Origin: a virus
IMG/VR virus record: IMGVR_UViG_3300044621_000410
Coordinates: 1 to 25,652 of that record
Length of the DNA stretch: 25,652 nt
Direction: 5' to 3' (one strand)
Position numbers and translations under genes: made by a program. This document shows, one piece after another, positions 1 to 6,664 of the stretch. Each line of letters opens with the position of its first letter. Position 1 is the first letter of the stretch. The notes below the pieces were generated by a model that searched no databases, was not told the DNA's origin, and was given only the letters and a program-made list of their open reading frames with translations.

Positions 1-527
1 TGATCCTGATGATGGGTGACGGCAACCACGAAACAGCCGTGCTCAACAACCAAGAGATCGACCCGCTAGAGAACGTGGTCCGACTCATGCGCAATGATGG
101 TGCCGTCACTGAGCACATGGGTTATCAAGGATTTGTGCGGTTTGTGTTCTATCGTGGCGAGAATGAAGCCGTCAGGCGGTGTACGTTGTTCTTCCATCAC
201 GGCGCATGGGGCGGCATCATCACCAAAGGCACCATGGGTGGAGGCCGGTATGCAAGCATCGCACCAGATGCGGATGTGATTGTCAATGGCCACAACCATG
301 AGCGCAGCATTGTCGCGCATCCGTGCTACAGGATTGCTGACAGCGGCAAGGCATGGATTGAGCAGCGCTGGCACCTGCAAACCGGCACCTACAAGCAGGA
401 ATTTGGCGGCACTGGCGGCTGGGCCATTGAGCGTATCGTGATGCCTAAGTCACTTGGTGGGATCTGGCTTACGCTGAAGCCACGCAAACGCGGTGGCGTT
501 GACATCACCTGCCGGCCAACCGTATGA
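1..527 (+). CDS. calcineurin-like metallophosphoesterase, 5' partial
   Basis: This is the C-terminal part of a metallophosphoesterase; the frame is open to the window edge, so the true start lies upstream. Visible metal-binding motifs are GDGNHE (GNHE-type motif) near the start, FFHHG in the middle and VNGHNHE, the family's GHxH motif. Members bind two metal ions and hydrolyse phosphomono- or phosphodiesters; phage versions are often suspected nucleases or phosphatases, but the substrate cannot be read from this fragment. The first GDxH and GDxxD motifs must lie outside the window. The stop overlaps the next gene by four bases (ATGA), and an HNH nuclease follows, so the three genes form one short rightward unit. 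Confidence 0.85.
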   Translation, partial: ILMMGDGNHETAVLNNQEIDPLENVVRLMRNDGAVTEHMGYQGFVRFVFYRGENEAVRRCTLFFHHGAWGGIITKGTMGGGRYASIAPDADVIVNGHNHERSIVAHPCYRIADSGKAWIEQRWHLQTGTYKQEFGGTGGWAIERIVMPKSLGGIWLTLKPRKRGGVDITCRPTV

Positions 528-706
528 AGCAGTACGTCCTAGAGATCGAGTACACCATCGTCGTTGAGAGTGACAACGATGATCCGGGAGAGGTATCGGA
601 CGACTTTGCAGCGCGACTCACTGAGTTAGCGCCGTCCAACGATCACATCCTGGGGTTAAGTCTTCAGGTGCTACCAATTCCCGAATTGCGTGGATCACTC
701 GATTGA
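524..706 (+). CDS. small acidic hypothetical protein
   Basis: A 60-residue protein that starts in a four-base ATGA overlap with the phosphoesterase stop and overlaps the next GTG start by 17 bases, so it is probably translationally coupled on both sides. It begins with a beta-strand-like stretch (QYVLEIEYTIVVES) followed by an acidic segment with DNDDPGE, and has no cysteines or recognisable motif. I do not recognise the family. Position and coupling are the main support for it being real. Confidence 0.7.
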   Translation: MKQYVLEIEYTIVVESDNDDPGEVSDDFAARLTELAPSNDHILGLSLQVLPIPELRGSLD

Positions 707-1010
707 TGGCTCGAATCTCGTTTCTAAGCGCAGTGCAAAGCATCAATTCAGGCAGCAGATCTTTGAGGCATGGGGTCATCAGTGCGCATACTGCAGTGCG
801 CTAGCCGACACACTGGACCACGTCAAGCCACGCCATAAAGGCGGCGCTACAGTTACAACCAATCTGGTGCCAGCGTGCCGCAATTGCAACCGCAGAAAAG
901 GCAGCGAGGAATGGCGCGAGTGGTTTAGCCGTCAGGACTCATGGACTGTTGATCGCGTATTAAAGATTCAGGATTGGTTGATTGATTCAACATCTGATGA
1001 TAGAAGATAA
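690..1010 (+). CDS. HNH endonuclease
   Basis: A 106-residue HNH nuclease that starts at a GTG inside the preceding gene. The core is compact: a CAYC pair, then LDHVKPRHKGG with the HNH histidine, NLVPACRNCNRRKGS carrying the central Asn and the second CxxC pair, and a short helical tail. Two CxxC pairs would bind a structural zinc while His and Asn hold the catalytic metal, as in McrA-like HNH proteins. Such phage proteins nick or cut DNA and may act in packaging, recombination or homing. Here it lies far from the terminase genes, so a packaging role is less obvious. It is the last gene before the convergent sigma factor gene. Confidence 0.92.
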   Translation: MDHSIDGSNLVSKRSAKHQFRQQIFEAWGHQCAYCSALADTLDHVKPRHKGGATVTTNLVPACRNCNRRKGSEEWREWFSRQDSWTVDRVLKIQDWLIDSTSDDRR

Positions 1011-1035
1011 GCGCCTGCCAATCTTGCGCATGATC

Positions 1036-1049
1036 ACGGCACATGCCGT
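1036..1049. repeat. inverted repeat between convergent genes
   Basis: A perfect six-base inverted repeat, ACGGCA-CA-TGCCGT, sits in the 59-base gap between the ends of the HNH gene and the sigma factor gene. A second short palindrome (GTCAC-C-GTGAC) covers the sigma stop codon at about 1069-1079. The position suits a bidirectional transcription stop, but there is no T-tract, so this is only suggestive. Confidence 0.3.
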
Positions 1050-1069
1050 TGATACAGACGCGCCACATG

Positions 1070-1966
1070 TCACCGTGACGCTTGATCGTTGGTTCCAAGG
1101 GGCGTGTCCGTCAGGGGGTTGCTCATCAGCATACGGATGCGACCGACGCCGCGCTTATAGATGTCGTACAGGGCAGTCTTTGAGATGCCATACTCGCGTT
1201 CAAGCTGCGTCCATGTGACGGCTGGATAACACGACCGCGCTTCAATAACTGCTTTGGTTCTATCGTCTAGGTACTGGTCAACGTAACGCAGCATGATCTG
1301 CACATCTTGGCTGATGTCATTGTCAACTACATTGGGGTCAGCAATGGTGTCGACAATGCTATGGCCTTCTGAGTTGTTGATTTGCTGGTCGATGCTGGTA
1401 ACGGTATAGGTTTGCCGGAGCAAATTGGACAACTCGCCGGGGTCCATGTCAATCTCTTCTGCCACTCTGGTGATGGTCGGTTGGTAGCCGAGCTGATGGC
1501 TGAGAGCCTGGATCGTGCGGTTGATCTTGTACATCGTCTCGTGCACGCCGATTGGCAGCCGGATGATGGCATCGCTGCTGATCAATGCGCGCGTGATGCC
1601 TTGGCGGATCCACCAGTAGGCGTAGGTCGAGAACTTGTAGCCGCGGCTCGGGTCGAACAGCTCAACAGCACGCGATAGGCCGATGTTGCCCTCTTGGATC
1701 AGGTCGAGTAGCTCCATGGTCTTGTTGTTGCGCTTGTCGTACCTGCGGGCGACATGCACGACCAGTTGCAGGTTGCACTGGATGAACCGCTGGCGGGCGC
1801 GTTCACCGCTGCGCCTCTCACGCTGTTCGGCATTGGTCAACGGGCGATCCAGTGATTGCAGCTCACGCAACCGCTGCACGCGCCTCCCAAGTTGTATCTC
1901 TTGCTGCGGTGTCAACAGTGGATACTTGGCGATACTGTTGAGATAGTTCTTGATGCTGTCAGACAT
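1070..1966 (-). CDS. RpoD-family sigma factor (group 2-like), divergent region 4
   Basis: A 298-residue sigma-70 family factor. Region 1.2 is at about residues 4-32 (SIKNYLNSIAKYPLLTPQQE). Region 2 is at about 57-130, with the core-binding LLDLIQEGNIGL and the -10 reading segment RGYKFSTYAYWWIRQGITRA well conserved. Region 3 is at about 136-215. Region 4 (about 225-282) is poorly conserved: where housekeeping factors carry a standard helix-turn-helix ending in RERVRQIE, this one reads TQLEREYGISKTALYDIYKR. The protein should bind host core RNA polymerase and open TAnnnT-like -10 elements, but may recognise an unusual -35 or none. It lacks the long acidic region 1.1 of RpoD. The first regions resemble cyanobacterial group 2 factors. 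It starts at an ATG with a small gene reading away on the other strand. Confidence 0.93.
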   Translation of the reverse strand: MSDSIKNYLNSIAKYPLLTPQQEIQLGRRVQRLRELQSLDRPLTNAEQRERRSGERARQRFIQCNLQLVVHVARRYDKRNNKTMELLDLIQEGNIGLSRAVELFDPSRGYKFSTYAYWWIRQGITRALISSDAIIRLPIGVHETMYKINRTIQALSHQLGYQPTITRVAEEIDMDPGELSNLLRQTYTVTSIDQQINNSEGHSIVDTIADPNVVDNDISQDVQIMLRYVDQYLDDRTKAVIEARSCYPAVTWTQLEREYGISKTALYDIYKRGVGRIRMLMSNPLTDTPLGTNDQASR

Positions 1967-1967
1967 G

Positions 1968-2210
1968 ATGAATCCGTTAGTTCACACAATGGAAGCACAA
2001 TTTCACGGCGCAGCCAATGCCCAAATGTTGCGTGAGCTACATGCAGCAAAGGACTACAACGCACTGCTGGAGTATGCGCTGTTGCTGGCTGAACAAGAGG
2101 CCAGCCAGCGATCACAGATCAAGTGGTTAATCGCTGAAGCGATGCGCTCATGCAGCGTTGAACCGTGGCATCTGGCTGCGGCTGCTGAACTGCTTGGAGG
2201 CCGCGACTAG
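1968..2210 (+). CDS. small helical hypothetical protein
   Basis: A rightward gene of about 80 residues between two leftward genes. The start is uncertain: ATG at 1968 is used here; ATG at 1989 (MEAQF) is the alternative that avoids crowding the sigma factor start, and neither has a clear ribosome-binding site. The product looks like a genuine alpha-helical protein (LLEYALLLAEQEASQRSQIK) with no known motif. Its end overlaps the end of the dCTP deaminase gene on the other strand by 63 bases. I do not recognise the family. Confidence 0.55.
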   Translation: MNPLVHTMEAQFHGAANAQMLRELHAAKDYNALLEYALLLAEQEASQRSQIKWLIAEAMRSCSVEPWHLAAAAELLGGRD

Positions 2211-2699
2211 CTGGTCGTTGTTGTAGCTGCCAGTCAGCGCGTAGCTCAGTGCCGGGCGTTGGCTCATGCGGAAGAATACCATTTGCCCGATCTTCAGCCC
2301 TGGATAGATCGGCAGCGGCTGCAACTGCCGGGCATTCTTGAGTTCCAGCGTTAGTGCGCTGCCATGCCAGCCTGGGTCGGCATAGCCGGCGTGCAGGTTC
2401 TCATAACCCTCGCGTGCGCGGCTTGACTTTAGGAAGAACAACCCGGCGACATCCTCCGGCATGACGAACGTCTCGATGGTCTGCGCAAGGATGAACTGCC
2501 CTGGCACCAACTGATACGGATGCTCGGCGGTGTAGTCCTTGATCGACAGTGGAATCATCTGGTGCGACTCCACCGATTCAAGCATGATCAGATTGCCAAG
2601 TCGCAGGTCCAAGCTGGCAGGGTTGATCAGCTCTTGCTGGTGATGCTGCACCATGCCCTGTTCGATCAGGTCGTGGATCTCGGTGTCACAAAGGATCAT
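2148..2699 (-). CDS. dcd: dCTP deaminase (Dcd/DUT family)
   Basis: A 183-residue trimeric dCTP deaminase or bifunctional dCTP deaminase/dUTPase, converting dCTP to dUTP (or dUMP) for thymidylate synthesis. The frame is open further upstream but the family N-terminus is MILCDTEIHDLI, so the ATG at 2699 is chosen; it lies inside the end of the zinc-ribbon gene by 14 bases. Family signatures are INPASLDLRLG (about 26-35), FLKSSRAREG (about 89-98, the nucleotide-binding Arg/Ser loop), YADPGWHG (106-113) and LTLELKN with the expected catalytic Glu119. The length is normal for the family. Sequence alone does not separate the mono- from the bifunctional form. Confidence 0.93.
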   Translation of the reverse strand: MILCDTEIHDLIEQGMVQHHQQELINPASLDLRLGNLIMLESVESHQMIPLSIKDYTAEHPYQLVPGQFILAQTIETFVMPEDVAGLFFLKSSRAREGYENLHAGYADPGWHGSALTLELKNARQLQPLPIYPGLKIGQMVFFRMSQRPALSYALTGSYNNDQLVAASKQFSSRSQMPRFNAA

Positions 2700-2910
2700 T
2701 GTTGCGGATAGCGATGATGTACTTTTTATTGGACCACTGCAATAGGCAGCGCGGCACCTGCACTTCGGCTGATTGCTGCGTGTACCACCGATGATCGCAG
2801 GCCCTGCAGTGGCGACGTCTAACAATAGTGCCATCGTCAAGTTGATTGGTCATGACGATGTATGTCTGCCTAGATGTGCAGCTAGGGCATTGAACTTGAA
2901 TCGCGGGCAT
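2686..2910 (-). CDS. zinc-ribbon protein
   Basis: A 74-residue protein with two CxxC pairs, Cys8/Cys11 (CPSC) and Cys35/Cys38 (CRAC), separated by a basic stretch (VRRRHC). This is a zinc ribbon like the N-terminal domain of NrdR or of short phage transcription factors. The conserved sequence ends near residue 45, and the tail is basic and hydrophobic. It overlaps the ribbon-helix-helix gene upstream by 29 bases and dcd downstream by 14. A DNA- or RNA-binding regulatory role is likely from the fold; the target is unknown. The ATP-cone of NrdR is absent, so it is not an NrdR. Confidence 0.8.
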   Translation of the reverse strand: MPAIQVQCPSCTSRQTYIVMTNQLDDGTIVRRRHCRACDHRWYTQQSAEVQVPRCLLQWSNKKYIIAIRNNDPL

Positions 2911-3118
2911 CTTCTAGATCCTGTGCCATGACGGCCGCACTGCGCAGCATGGTGCTGAGCTTAATCGGGCGCATGTTCTTCCAGCAGGCATACCGGATGG
3001 CATGACGGAAGCCCATGCTAATGTTGCCGTCGCCTAGTTTGCGAGCAGCTTCGATCTCTTCACGGCTCATGCGGATGTTGACCGTAAAGTTGCGGCCTTT
3101 GTTTATTTGACCAGCCAT
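2882..3118 (-). CDS. ribbon-helix-helix-like DNA-binding protein
   Basis: A 78-residue protein with a short basic start followed by NFTVNIRMSREEIEAARKLG and SMGFRHAIRYA. This is the strand-helix-helix pattern of Arc/MetJ-type repressors, where the strand (TVNIRM) enters the DNA major groove and the second helix begins near the GNxSxGxRxA turn. A TTG at 3130 is possible, but the ATG at 3118 (MAGQINKGRN) fits the family better. It overlaps the DUF3310 gene upstream by 16 bases. Its target is unknown; autoregulation of this operon is a reasonable guess. Confidence 0.75.
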   Translation of the reverse strand: MAGQINKGRNFTVNIRMSREEIEAARKLGDGNISMGFRHAIRYACWKNMRPIKLSTMLRSAAVMAQDLEDARDSSSMP

Positions 3119-3306
3119 TGCATGTACCAATTGGCTTTGCGCAGTGACTCAGTGCCGCCTTTGTGTTGCTCACGCCAGACATATTTCAGCACGTTACCTT
3201 TGCAGTAGCCTTTGAACTCTTCTGGCGTCAGTGCTGCCTGGATAGCTTCGATGCACTCGATGCCGCCTTGCGTGTAATGCGATGGGTGGTTGACTGGGTC
3301 GTTCAT
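3103..3306 (-). CDS. DUF3310 (SaV-like) protein
   Basis: A 67-residue DUF3310 protein that matches the family almost from end to end: NHPSHYTQGGIECIEAI, then LTPEEFKGYCKGNVLKYVWR, then KGGTESLRKANWYMQWL. The family is common in phages of many hosts, where it is sometimes called nucleotide kinase-like, but no catalytic activity is established. It normally sits in early or replication operons, as here. It shares a four-base ATGA overlap with the upstream double-psi beta-barrel gene, indicating coupled translation. Confidence 0.95.
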   Translation of the reverse strand: MNDPVNHPSHYTQGGIECIEAIQAALTPEEFKGYCKGNVLKYVWREQHKGGTESLRKANWYMQWLVK

Positions 3307-3626
3307 TGGTGTGAGATGCGAACGGTTGCGATGCCGTCAAGCGGCACGCCTAAGCGGTGCGCAGCGCCAGCACTGAGGTCGATGCTGCTGCAGTCGCAGC
3401 GATCGGTCACCGGCACCACCAGCGTGCGGCCTTGATGGCTGACGCGAACACGGGTGCCGCAGCTCAGCCATGGGTGCGCGGCGCTGACGCCCCAGTGCTG
3501 GTACGTCTGGCCGCAATAGGTGACGCGGCCATGGAACCAGCCGTCGTAGACCGTGGCGGTAACGGATCTGCTGGGCTGCGCCATGGCGGGTGTTTGTAGC
3601 AACAGCAGCAATGCAAGGCGGATCAT
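3303..3626 (-). CDS. secreted RlpA-like double-psi beta-barrel protein
   Basis: A 107-residue protein with a cleavable-type signal peptide (MIRLALLLLLQTPAMAQ, probable cut after AMA) and an RlpA/expansin-like double-psi beta-barrel. Barrel signatures are TATVYDGWFHG, AAHPWLSCGTRVRV with His51, and VTDRCDCSSIDLS with Asp75 and Asp83. His51 and Asp75 lie where RlpA lytic transglycosylases keep their catalytic His/Asp, so a peptidoglycan role outside the cytoplasm is possible. Four cysteines (38, 56, 77, 79) could form two disulfides. There is no lipobox, unlike RlpA itself. The ATG at 3626 is chosen because it starts the signal peptide and makes an ATGA overlap with the gene before it. Confidence 0.85.
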   Translation of the reverse strand: MIRLALLLLLQTPAMAQPSRSVTATVYDGWFHGRVTYCGQTYQHWGVSAAHPWLSCGTRVRVSHQGRTLVVPVTDRCDCSSIDLSAGAAHRLGVPLDGIATVRISHQ

Positions 3627-3868
3627 TGGCCCTCCAGCTCGGCGGCGATGGCGTGCAGCGCGTCGCGGGTCCAGTTGATACCGAGACTGTGCGCTGCATC
3701 GGGATGTATTTGCCCTTCCCATTGGGCAGCTAATACCTGATCCGCAGCAGCTCGCAGGGCGGCAGCGATGCGCGGTTTGTGATGCACAGCAACTGGTTGA
3801 ATAAATCCTGCGTTGTACGCATCTAGCACTGCCTGCGCGGCGGGAGAGAGGTCAGTCATCGAGTTCAT
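3623..3868 (-). CDS. small helical hypothetical protein
   Basis: An 81-residue, alanine-rich helical protein (AAQAVLDAYN, IAAALRAAADQVL). Two starts compete: ATG at 3868 (MNSMTDLSP) and ATG at 3859 (MTDLSP); the second matches the start of the next upstream gene product. It overlaps the neighbouring genes by 17 bases upstream and four bases downstream. It has no catalytic motif or membrane segment, and I do not recognise a named family. Confidence 0.75.
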   Translation of the reverse strand: MNSMTDLSPAAQAVLDAYNAGFIQPVAVHHKPRIAAALRAAADQVLAAQWEGQIHPDAAHSLGINWTRDALHAIAAELEGQ

Positions 3869-4103
3869 CTGATTCTCCGCGCAAAATTGCTAAGTCCGAT
3901 TTTGTTGCAGCCCTAAGTTGAACTTCGATGCCCAACACAGGGCTACCGACTTCCATTTGATCCATGAGTTCTTCAAGCCAAGCAAGCGCAAAATCTCTTG
4001 CTGACATCCATCTAGCGTCGTCGTCATGTGGCAGTATGTACGAGTCGTGCTCGCGACATGGGCCACTGATTTCCCAAACGTATTCGGGGGAGAGGTCAGT
4101 CAC
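3852..4103 (-). CDS. hypothetical protein
   Basis: An 83-residue acidic protein starting at GTG (4103), which overlaps the stop of the preceding 51-aa gene by eight bases. The N-terminus MTDLSPEYVWEIS is followed by a probable helical middle (ARDFALAWLEELMDQ) and a strand-rich end (VLGIEVQLRAATKSD). No motif is recognised. The first six residues and about 13 bases around the start repeat those of the next gene downstream, suggesting a copied translation-start segment. Confidence 0.72.
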   Translation of the reverse strand: MTDLSPEYVWEISGPCREHDSYILPHDDDARWMSARDFALAWLEELMDQMEVGSPVLGIEVQLRAATKSDLAILRGESDELDD

Positions 4104-4251
4104 GGTCGGACTCCTCCTCCATCAGCTCCACCAGCTTGAGGATGTGCTCAGCAAAGGCGACGTGGGTCATGACGGCATGGGTGCCCGGAGGCACCCCATA
4201 GCTGTCACGCCACCATGCGTCAAAGGCTGCTTTGATTGATGTGCTGTTCAT
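4096..4251 (-). CDS. small hypothetical protein
   Basis: A 51-residue protein beginning MNSTSIKAAFDAWWRDSYGV and ending in an acidic helix (LVELMEEESD). The FDAWW start resembles short phage proteins in recombination operons, without a known function. The frame is open to 4323, but the upstream part is occupied by a different small coupled gene, so the ATG at 4251 is preferred. It overlaps that gene by 32 bases. Confidence 0.65.
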   Translation of the reverse strand: MNSTSIKAAFDAWWRDSYGVPPGTHAVMTHVAFAEHILKLVELMEEESDRD

Positions 4252-4363
4252 AAAGCCCCGTGTAGAGTGAGTGCATTGGATGGTCGGGATTATCCCGGCC
4301 GTCCTCGTGGTATAAGCGCTCAAGCAGCTCTTGGCGCTCGTTGTCCTGCTTAATGTCAGTCAT
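4220..4363 (-). CDS. small hypothetical protein coupled to SSB
   Basis: A 47-residue gene found by reading directly after SSB. Its ATG overlaps the SSB stop in a TGATG junction, and the stop is TGA at 4222-4220. The product begins MTDIKQDNERQELLERLYHE and continues with a short Asp/Pro/His-rich stretch (DGRDNPDHP). It is hydrophilic, has no cysteine and has no motif I recognise. Coupling to SSB and the absence of any other gene in 4252-4362 are the main evidence. Confidence 0.6.
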   Translation of the reverse strand: MTDIKQDNERQELLERLYHEDGRDNPDHPMHSLYTGLYEQHINQSSL

Positions 4364-4704
4364 CAGAACGCAGCCTCTTCTGATTTGGCACGCGGCAGGT
4401 ACTCGAACCGCTGCACGTTCAGCACATGCTTGCTGCGCTTGGTGCCGGTGTCCTTGTCGTTCCAGTCTTGGCGGCGGATGGCACCGGTCACCATGATGCT
4501 GTCGCCTTTCTTGCAGTTGTCGGCGATCATCTGGCCGCCTTTGCCCCAGACTTCTACGTCGATGGCGTTGTTGATGTAATTGCCGTCCTTATCTTTGCCT
4601 TCGCTGATGCCACCACCGAAGTTGCAAACACAAGTGCCAGAATCAAAAAACTTGATCTGCGGTTCGCTAATAATACGAACGACGCCGGAAGCATAAAGGC
4701 TCAT
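4363..4704 (-). CDS. ssb: single-stranded DNA-binding protein
   Basis: A 113-residue SSB with a single OB-fold. Family features are the opening strand (YASGVVRIISEPQIKFF), the CNFGGGIS segment, AIDVEVWGKGGQMIADNCKKGDSIMVTGAIRRQDW, and a final strand (HVLNVQRFEYLP). It coats ssDNA during replication and recombination. The tail is short (KSEEAAF) but keeps acidic residues before a terminal Phe, a reduced version of the SSB partner-binding tip. It lies just downstream of RecT and RecE-like genes and overlaps the HTH gene before it by four bases. Confidence 0.95.
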   Translation of the reverse strand: MSLYASGVVRIISEPQIKFFDSGTCVCNFGGGISEGKDKDGNYINNAIDVEVWGKGGQMIADNCKKGDSIMVTGAIRRQDWNDKDTGTKRSKHVLNVQRFEYLPRAKSEEAAF

Positions 4705-4904
4705 GGGTTGACAGGGGTAATGGAATTGGACTCTTCAAAGGCCAGGACGTCCGCTATGGGATACCTGACCCGCGACTCGCCTAACGGCAAGCCGAACCGC
4801 GGGACCGTGTAATAGGACGGCCCTTGGCCCCGCAGCCGTTGGGATTTGATGCTGCTTGGCTTCAGACCCCAACGCGCTGCTAGCTGTTCAGTCGTCAGAT
4901 ACAA
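4701..4904 (-). CDS. helix-turn-helix DNA-binding protein (excisionase/AlpA-like)
   Basis: A 67-residue protein with the MerR/AlpA-type start [20 protein letters not shown], followed by [14 protein letters not shown]. This is the winged-helix pattern of excisionases and short phage activators. The TTG at 4904 is the preferred start because an AGGAGG lies seven bases upstream and the domain starts immediately; the open frame further up runs inside RecT. The stop overlaps SSB by four bases. No integrase was seen in the window, so excision is not supported; local gene control is the likelier role. Confidence 0.82.
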   Translation of the reverse strand: MYLTTEQLAARWGLKPSSIKSQRLRGQGPSYYTVPRFGLPLGESRVRYPIADVLAFEESNSITPVNP

Positions 4905-5634
4905 GATCAGCCTCCTTCTCAAGCATCTGCTGCAGCAGCTTGTCATGCTGCTCTTGCGTCAGATCGCCATCTTCCAGCCGCTTTGCCATGCGCGGTTGCA
5001 GGTCCTCAAGGTCCTGCAGGCTCTTGGCCTTGGCGATGGCAGCAGCGCCGGCAGTGAAGAACTTACTGGTGTCTTTACGCGCAGGCAATGCAGGAGCGCT
5101 CTCGGTGGTAACGGTGACCGGCTCAGACTGGTCCATCTCATCGGTGGTGTAGACGCCGGACATGTCAGCAGGGAACGCCTTGCGCAGTGCCAGTGCCTCG
5201 GAGCACTTGGCGATCATCGCAGCAGGCATCTTGGACCACAGTCCCTGGCCAGCGTTGTAGTCCGCAAACCGGGCGACACCAACAAAGGCATGGTTGCTGC
5301 CCTTGCGGTGCACGATCGTCTTGGCCGCGGCAGGTGGCTTGGATGACAGCCACACATCACGCCAGTCGCCTTCCTCGCCACACCAGTAGGTCTCGGATCC
5401 ATCCAGTTGCCCAGTGCGCTCGGCAATGGCACGGAGGCCGTCAATGCCGGCCTGGATGGTCAGCTTGTTTGCGCGCTTGATGGCGTAGATCTGCTTGCTG
5501 AACGGATCCAGCCCAGTGCGCTGGCAGGCATACGCAAACAGGCGCAGCTCGTCATTGGTGCAGCCCGGTGCAATGGTGCTGCTGATCAGTTGCACCTGAT
5601 CAGGCGTCCAGGTGGTGATTGAAGCGCTGGTCAT
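4888..5634 (-). CDS. RecT/Bet-family ssDNA annealing protein
   Basis: A 248-residue RecT/Bet-type recombinase that anneals complementary single strands after 5' resection. The family core runs from about residue 12 to 165: [59 protein letters not shown] and the closing [24 protein letters not shown] low-complexity tail with an acidic end ([10 protein letters not shown]) follows. ATG at 5634 is chosen because it makes an ATGA overlap with the gene before it and matches the family start. It works with the RecE-like nuclease two genes upstream and the SSB two genes downstream. Confidence 0.95.
   Translation of the reverse strand: MTSASITTWTPDQVQLISSTIAPGCTNDELRLFAYACQRTGLDPFSKQIYAIKRANKLTIQAGIDGLRAIAERTGQLDGSETYWCGEEGDWRDVWLSSKPPAAAKTIVHRKGSNHAFVGVARFADYNAGQGLWSKMPAAMIAKCSEALALRKAFPADMSGVYTTDEMDQSEPVTVTTESAPALPARKDTSKFFTAGAAAIAKAKSLQDLEDLQPRMAKRLEDGDLTQEQHDKLLQQMLEKEADLVSDD
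4911..4916 (-). promoter_or_regulatory. ribosome-binding site deciding a TTG start
   Basis: AGGAGG on the minus strand, inside the end of RecT, with six bases between it and the TTG at 4904. It supports that rare start over the longer frame beginning at 4946. Confidence 0.65.
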
Positions 5635-5879
5635 TGTGCTTGCAGTTCGTTGATGATTTGATTTGCGACTTGCTTGCGCATCATTCCTTGCTGATGCCAT
5701 AATTTTCTAATTTCATTTACATTCCATGTGATGGCCGCACTATGACTATTGCCTAGGCAGTAATGCACGCCACCGATTAATGGACCACCGTTTATGTCGC
5801 GGTTTCTTTTCAAGTGATTCTGTGAGCAGCAAAGATAAGTTGCTGCGTCAGGGGTTCGTAGCCATGTTTGAGTGGTCAT
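5631..5879 (-). CDS. putative small DNA-binding protein
   Basis: An 82-residue protein between the RecE-like nuclease and RecT. It starts at ATG in a TGATG junction and ends in an ATGA overlap, so it is coupled on both sides. The start [20 protein letters not shown] is laid out like the helix-turn-helix of excisionase-type proteins, followed by a loop ([13 protein letters not shown]), a strand (AAITWNV) and a C-terminal helix. I infer a DNA-binding or recombination accessory role from fold-like pattern and position only. Confidence 0.75.
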   Translation of the reverse strand: MTTQTWLRTPDAATYLCCSQNHLKRNRDINGGPLIGGVHYCLGNSHSAAITWNVNEIRKLWHQQGMMRKQVANQIINELQAQ

Positions 5880-6664
5880 CAGAAGATCTCAGTTTGAATG
5901 GGATTTGTCGCCCACCGAGGCAGGCTGATGGTCTGGATGAACGTGTCGCCGTAGCCCGGCCACACATTGGCGGCATGGCATCCGGCGATCACGTCCATGC
6001 CATTGTCCCGCATGGTCCGCCCTAATGCAAGGGCTTCGCTGTCCAGCTCATACACCGCAACGGCGTGCGGGTAAGTCTTCTCGACTGCGACGAACACGAA
6101 CCGCTCGGCACCATGCAGGCCAGCGAGGTAGTGCGCAGCCTGGACGTGGTAACCGAACGTGGCCACGCTGCGGGCAAATGCCTGCGGGCTGGCGTCGGTG
6201 GTGGTCTTGATGTCCACCACAGTGCTGCCGTAGTACCAGTCAGGACGGCACTTGCATCGCATCCCGGTGGGCAGGTCATCCCACCAGAAGGACTGCTCGG
6301 CCTTGCCTTGCTTCAGCAGTGCTGCTGCTGCAGGGTGCGCCTGCACTGCAGCGCTCATGCCCATGGCCAGTGCCATGTCGCTACTGGTGACCACCTCGAT
6401 GCCTTCGGCTTCCATAGCCGCAGCCTGCTCCTTGCCGGCTTTGGTGTTGCGCGGTGCGCAGATGCCGTAGCGGTTCAGCAGCTCGTCTGGTTCAAGGATG
6501 GCGCAATGGGCCAAGCTGCCGAGCTTCATCGCAGCAGTCGGCTCAACCGGGCTGCGGCTGGGGTCAACGTACCGGCTCCAGTAGTGGTAAGGCGATTGCA
6601 TTACCGCCTTCAGGTGGCTGGCGCTGACGGCTGGATCGGAGTGGTAGTCAAAGTTGCTGATCAC
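5879..6664 (-). CDS. RecE-like/RecB-family exonuclease (PD-(D/E)xK)
   Basis: A 261-residue nuclease of the RecE C-terminal/DUF3799 type. Conserved points are SASHLKAVMQSPYHYWSRY, GSLAHCAILEP with His53, CRPDW with Asp142, and VVDIKTT with Asp151 and Lys153: the H-D-DxK signature of RecB-like exonucleases. GYHVQAAHYL follows with the usual Gln and Tyr. It should resect dsDNA 5' to 3' to give the overhangs used by RecT. The GTG at 6664 is the preferred start: it makes a GTGA overlap with the preceding gene and has GGGAGG a few bases upstream, although the frame continues up to 6697. Confidence 0.92.
   Translation of the reverse strand: MISNFDYHSDPAVSASHLKAVMQSPYHYWSRYVDPSRSPVEPTAAMKLGSLAHCAILEPDELLNRYGICAPRNTKAGKEQAAAMEAEGIEVVTSSDMALAMGMSAAVQAHPAAAALLKQGKAEQSFWWDDLPTGMRCKCRPDWYYGSTVVDIKTTTDASPQAFARSVATFGYHVQAAHYLAGLHGAERFVFVAVEKTYPHAVAVYELDSEALALGRTMRDNGMDVIAGCHAANVWPGYGDTFIQTISLPRWATNPIQTEIF

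Noticed and set aside
982-1218. 78-codon plus-strand frame after the HNH gene
   Set aside because: Most of it lies opposite the sigma factor end and there is no ribosome-binding site; the first 30 residues alone are not convincing.
4253-4280. Third copy of the promoter-like element (GTGTAG then AGTGCAT) on the plus strand
   Set aside because: It partly matches the 18292 region (GTGTAG and AGTGCATyGG) but lies within leftward coding genes and has no rightward gene to serve.
4846-5346. 166-codon plus-strand frame opposite RecT
   Set aside because: Shadow of the RecT gene; low-complexity Leu/Gln/Arg content and no start signal.
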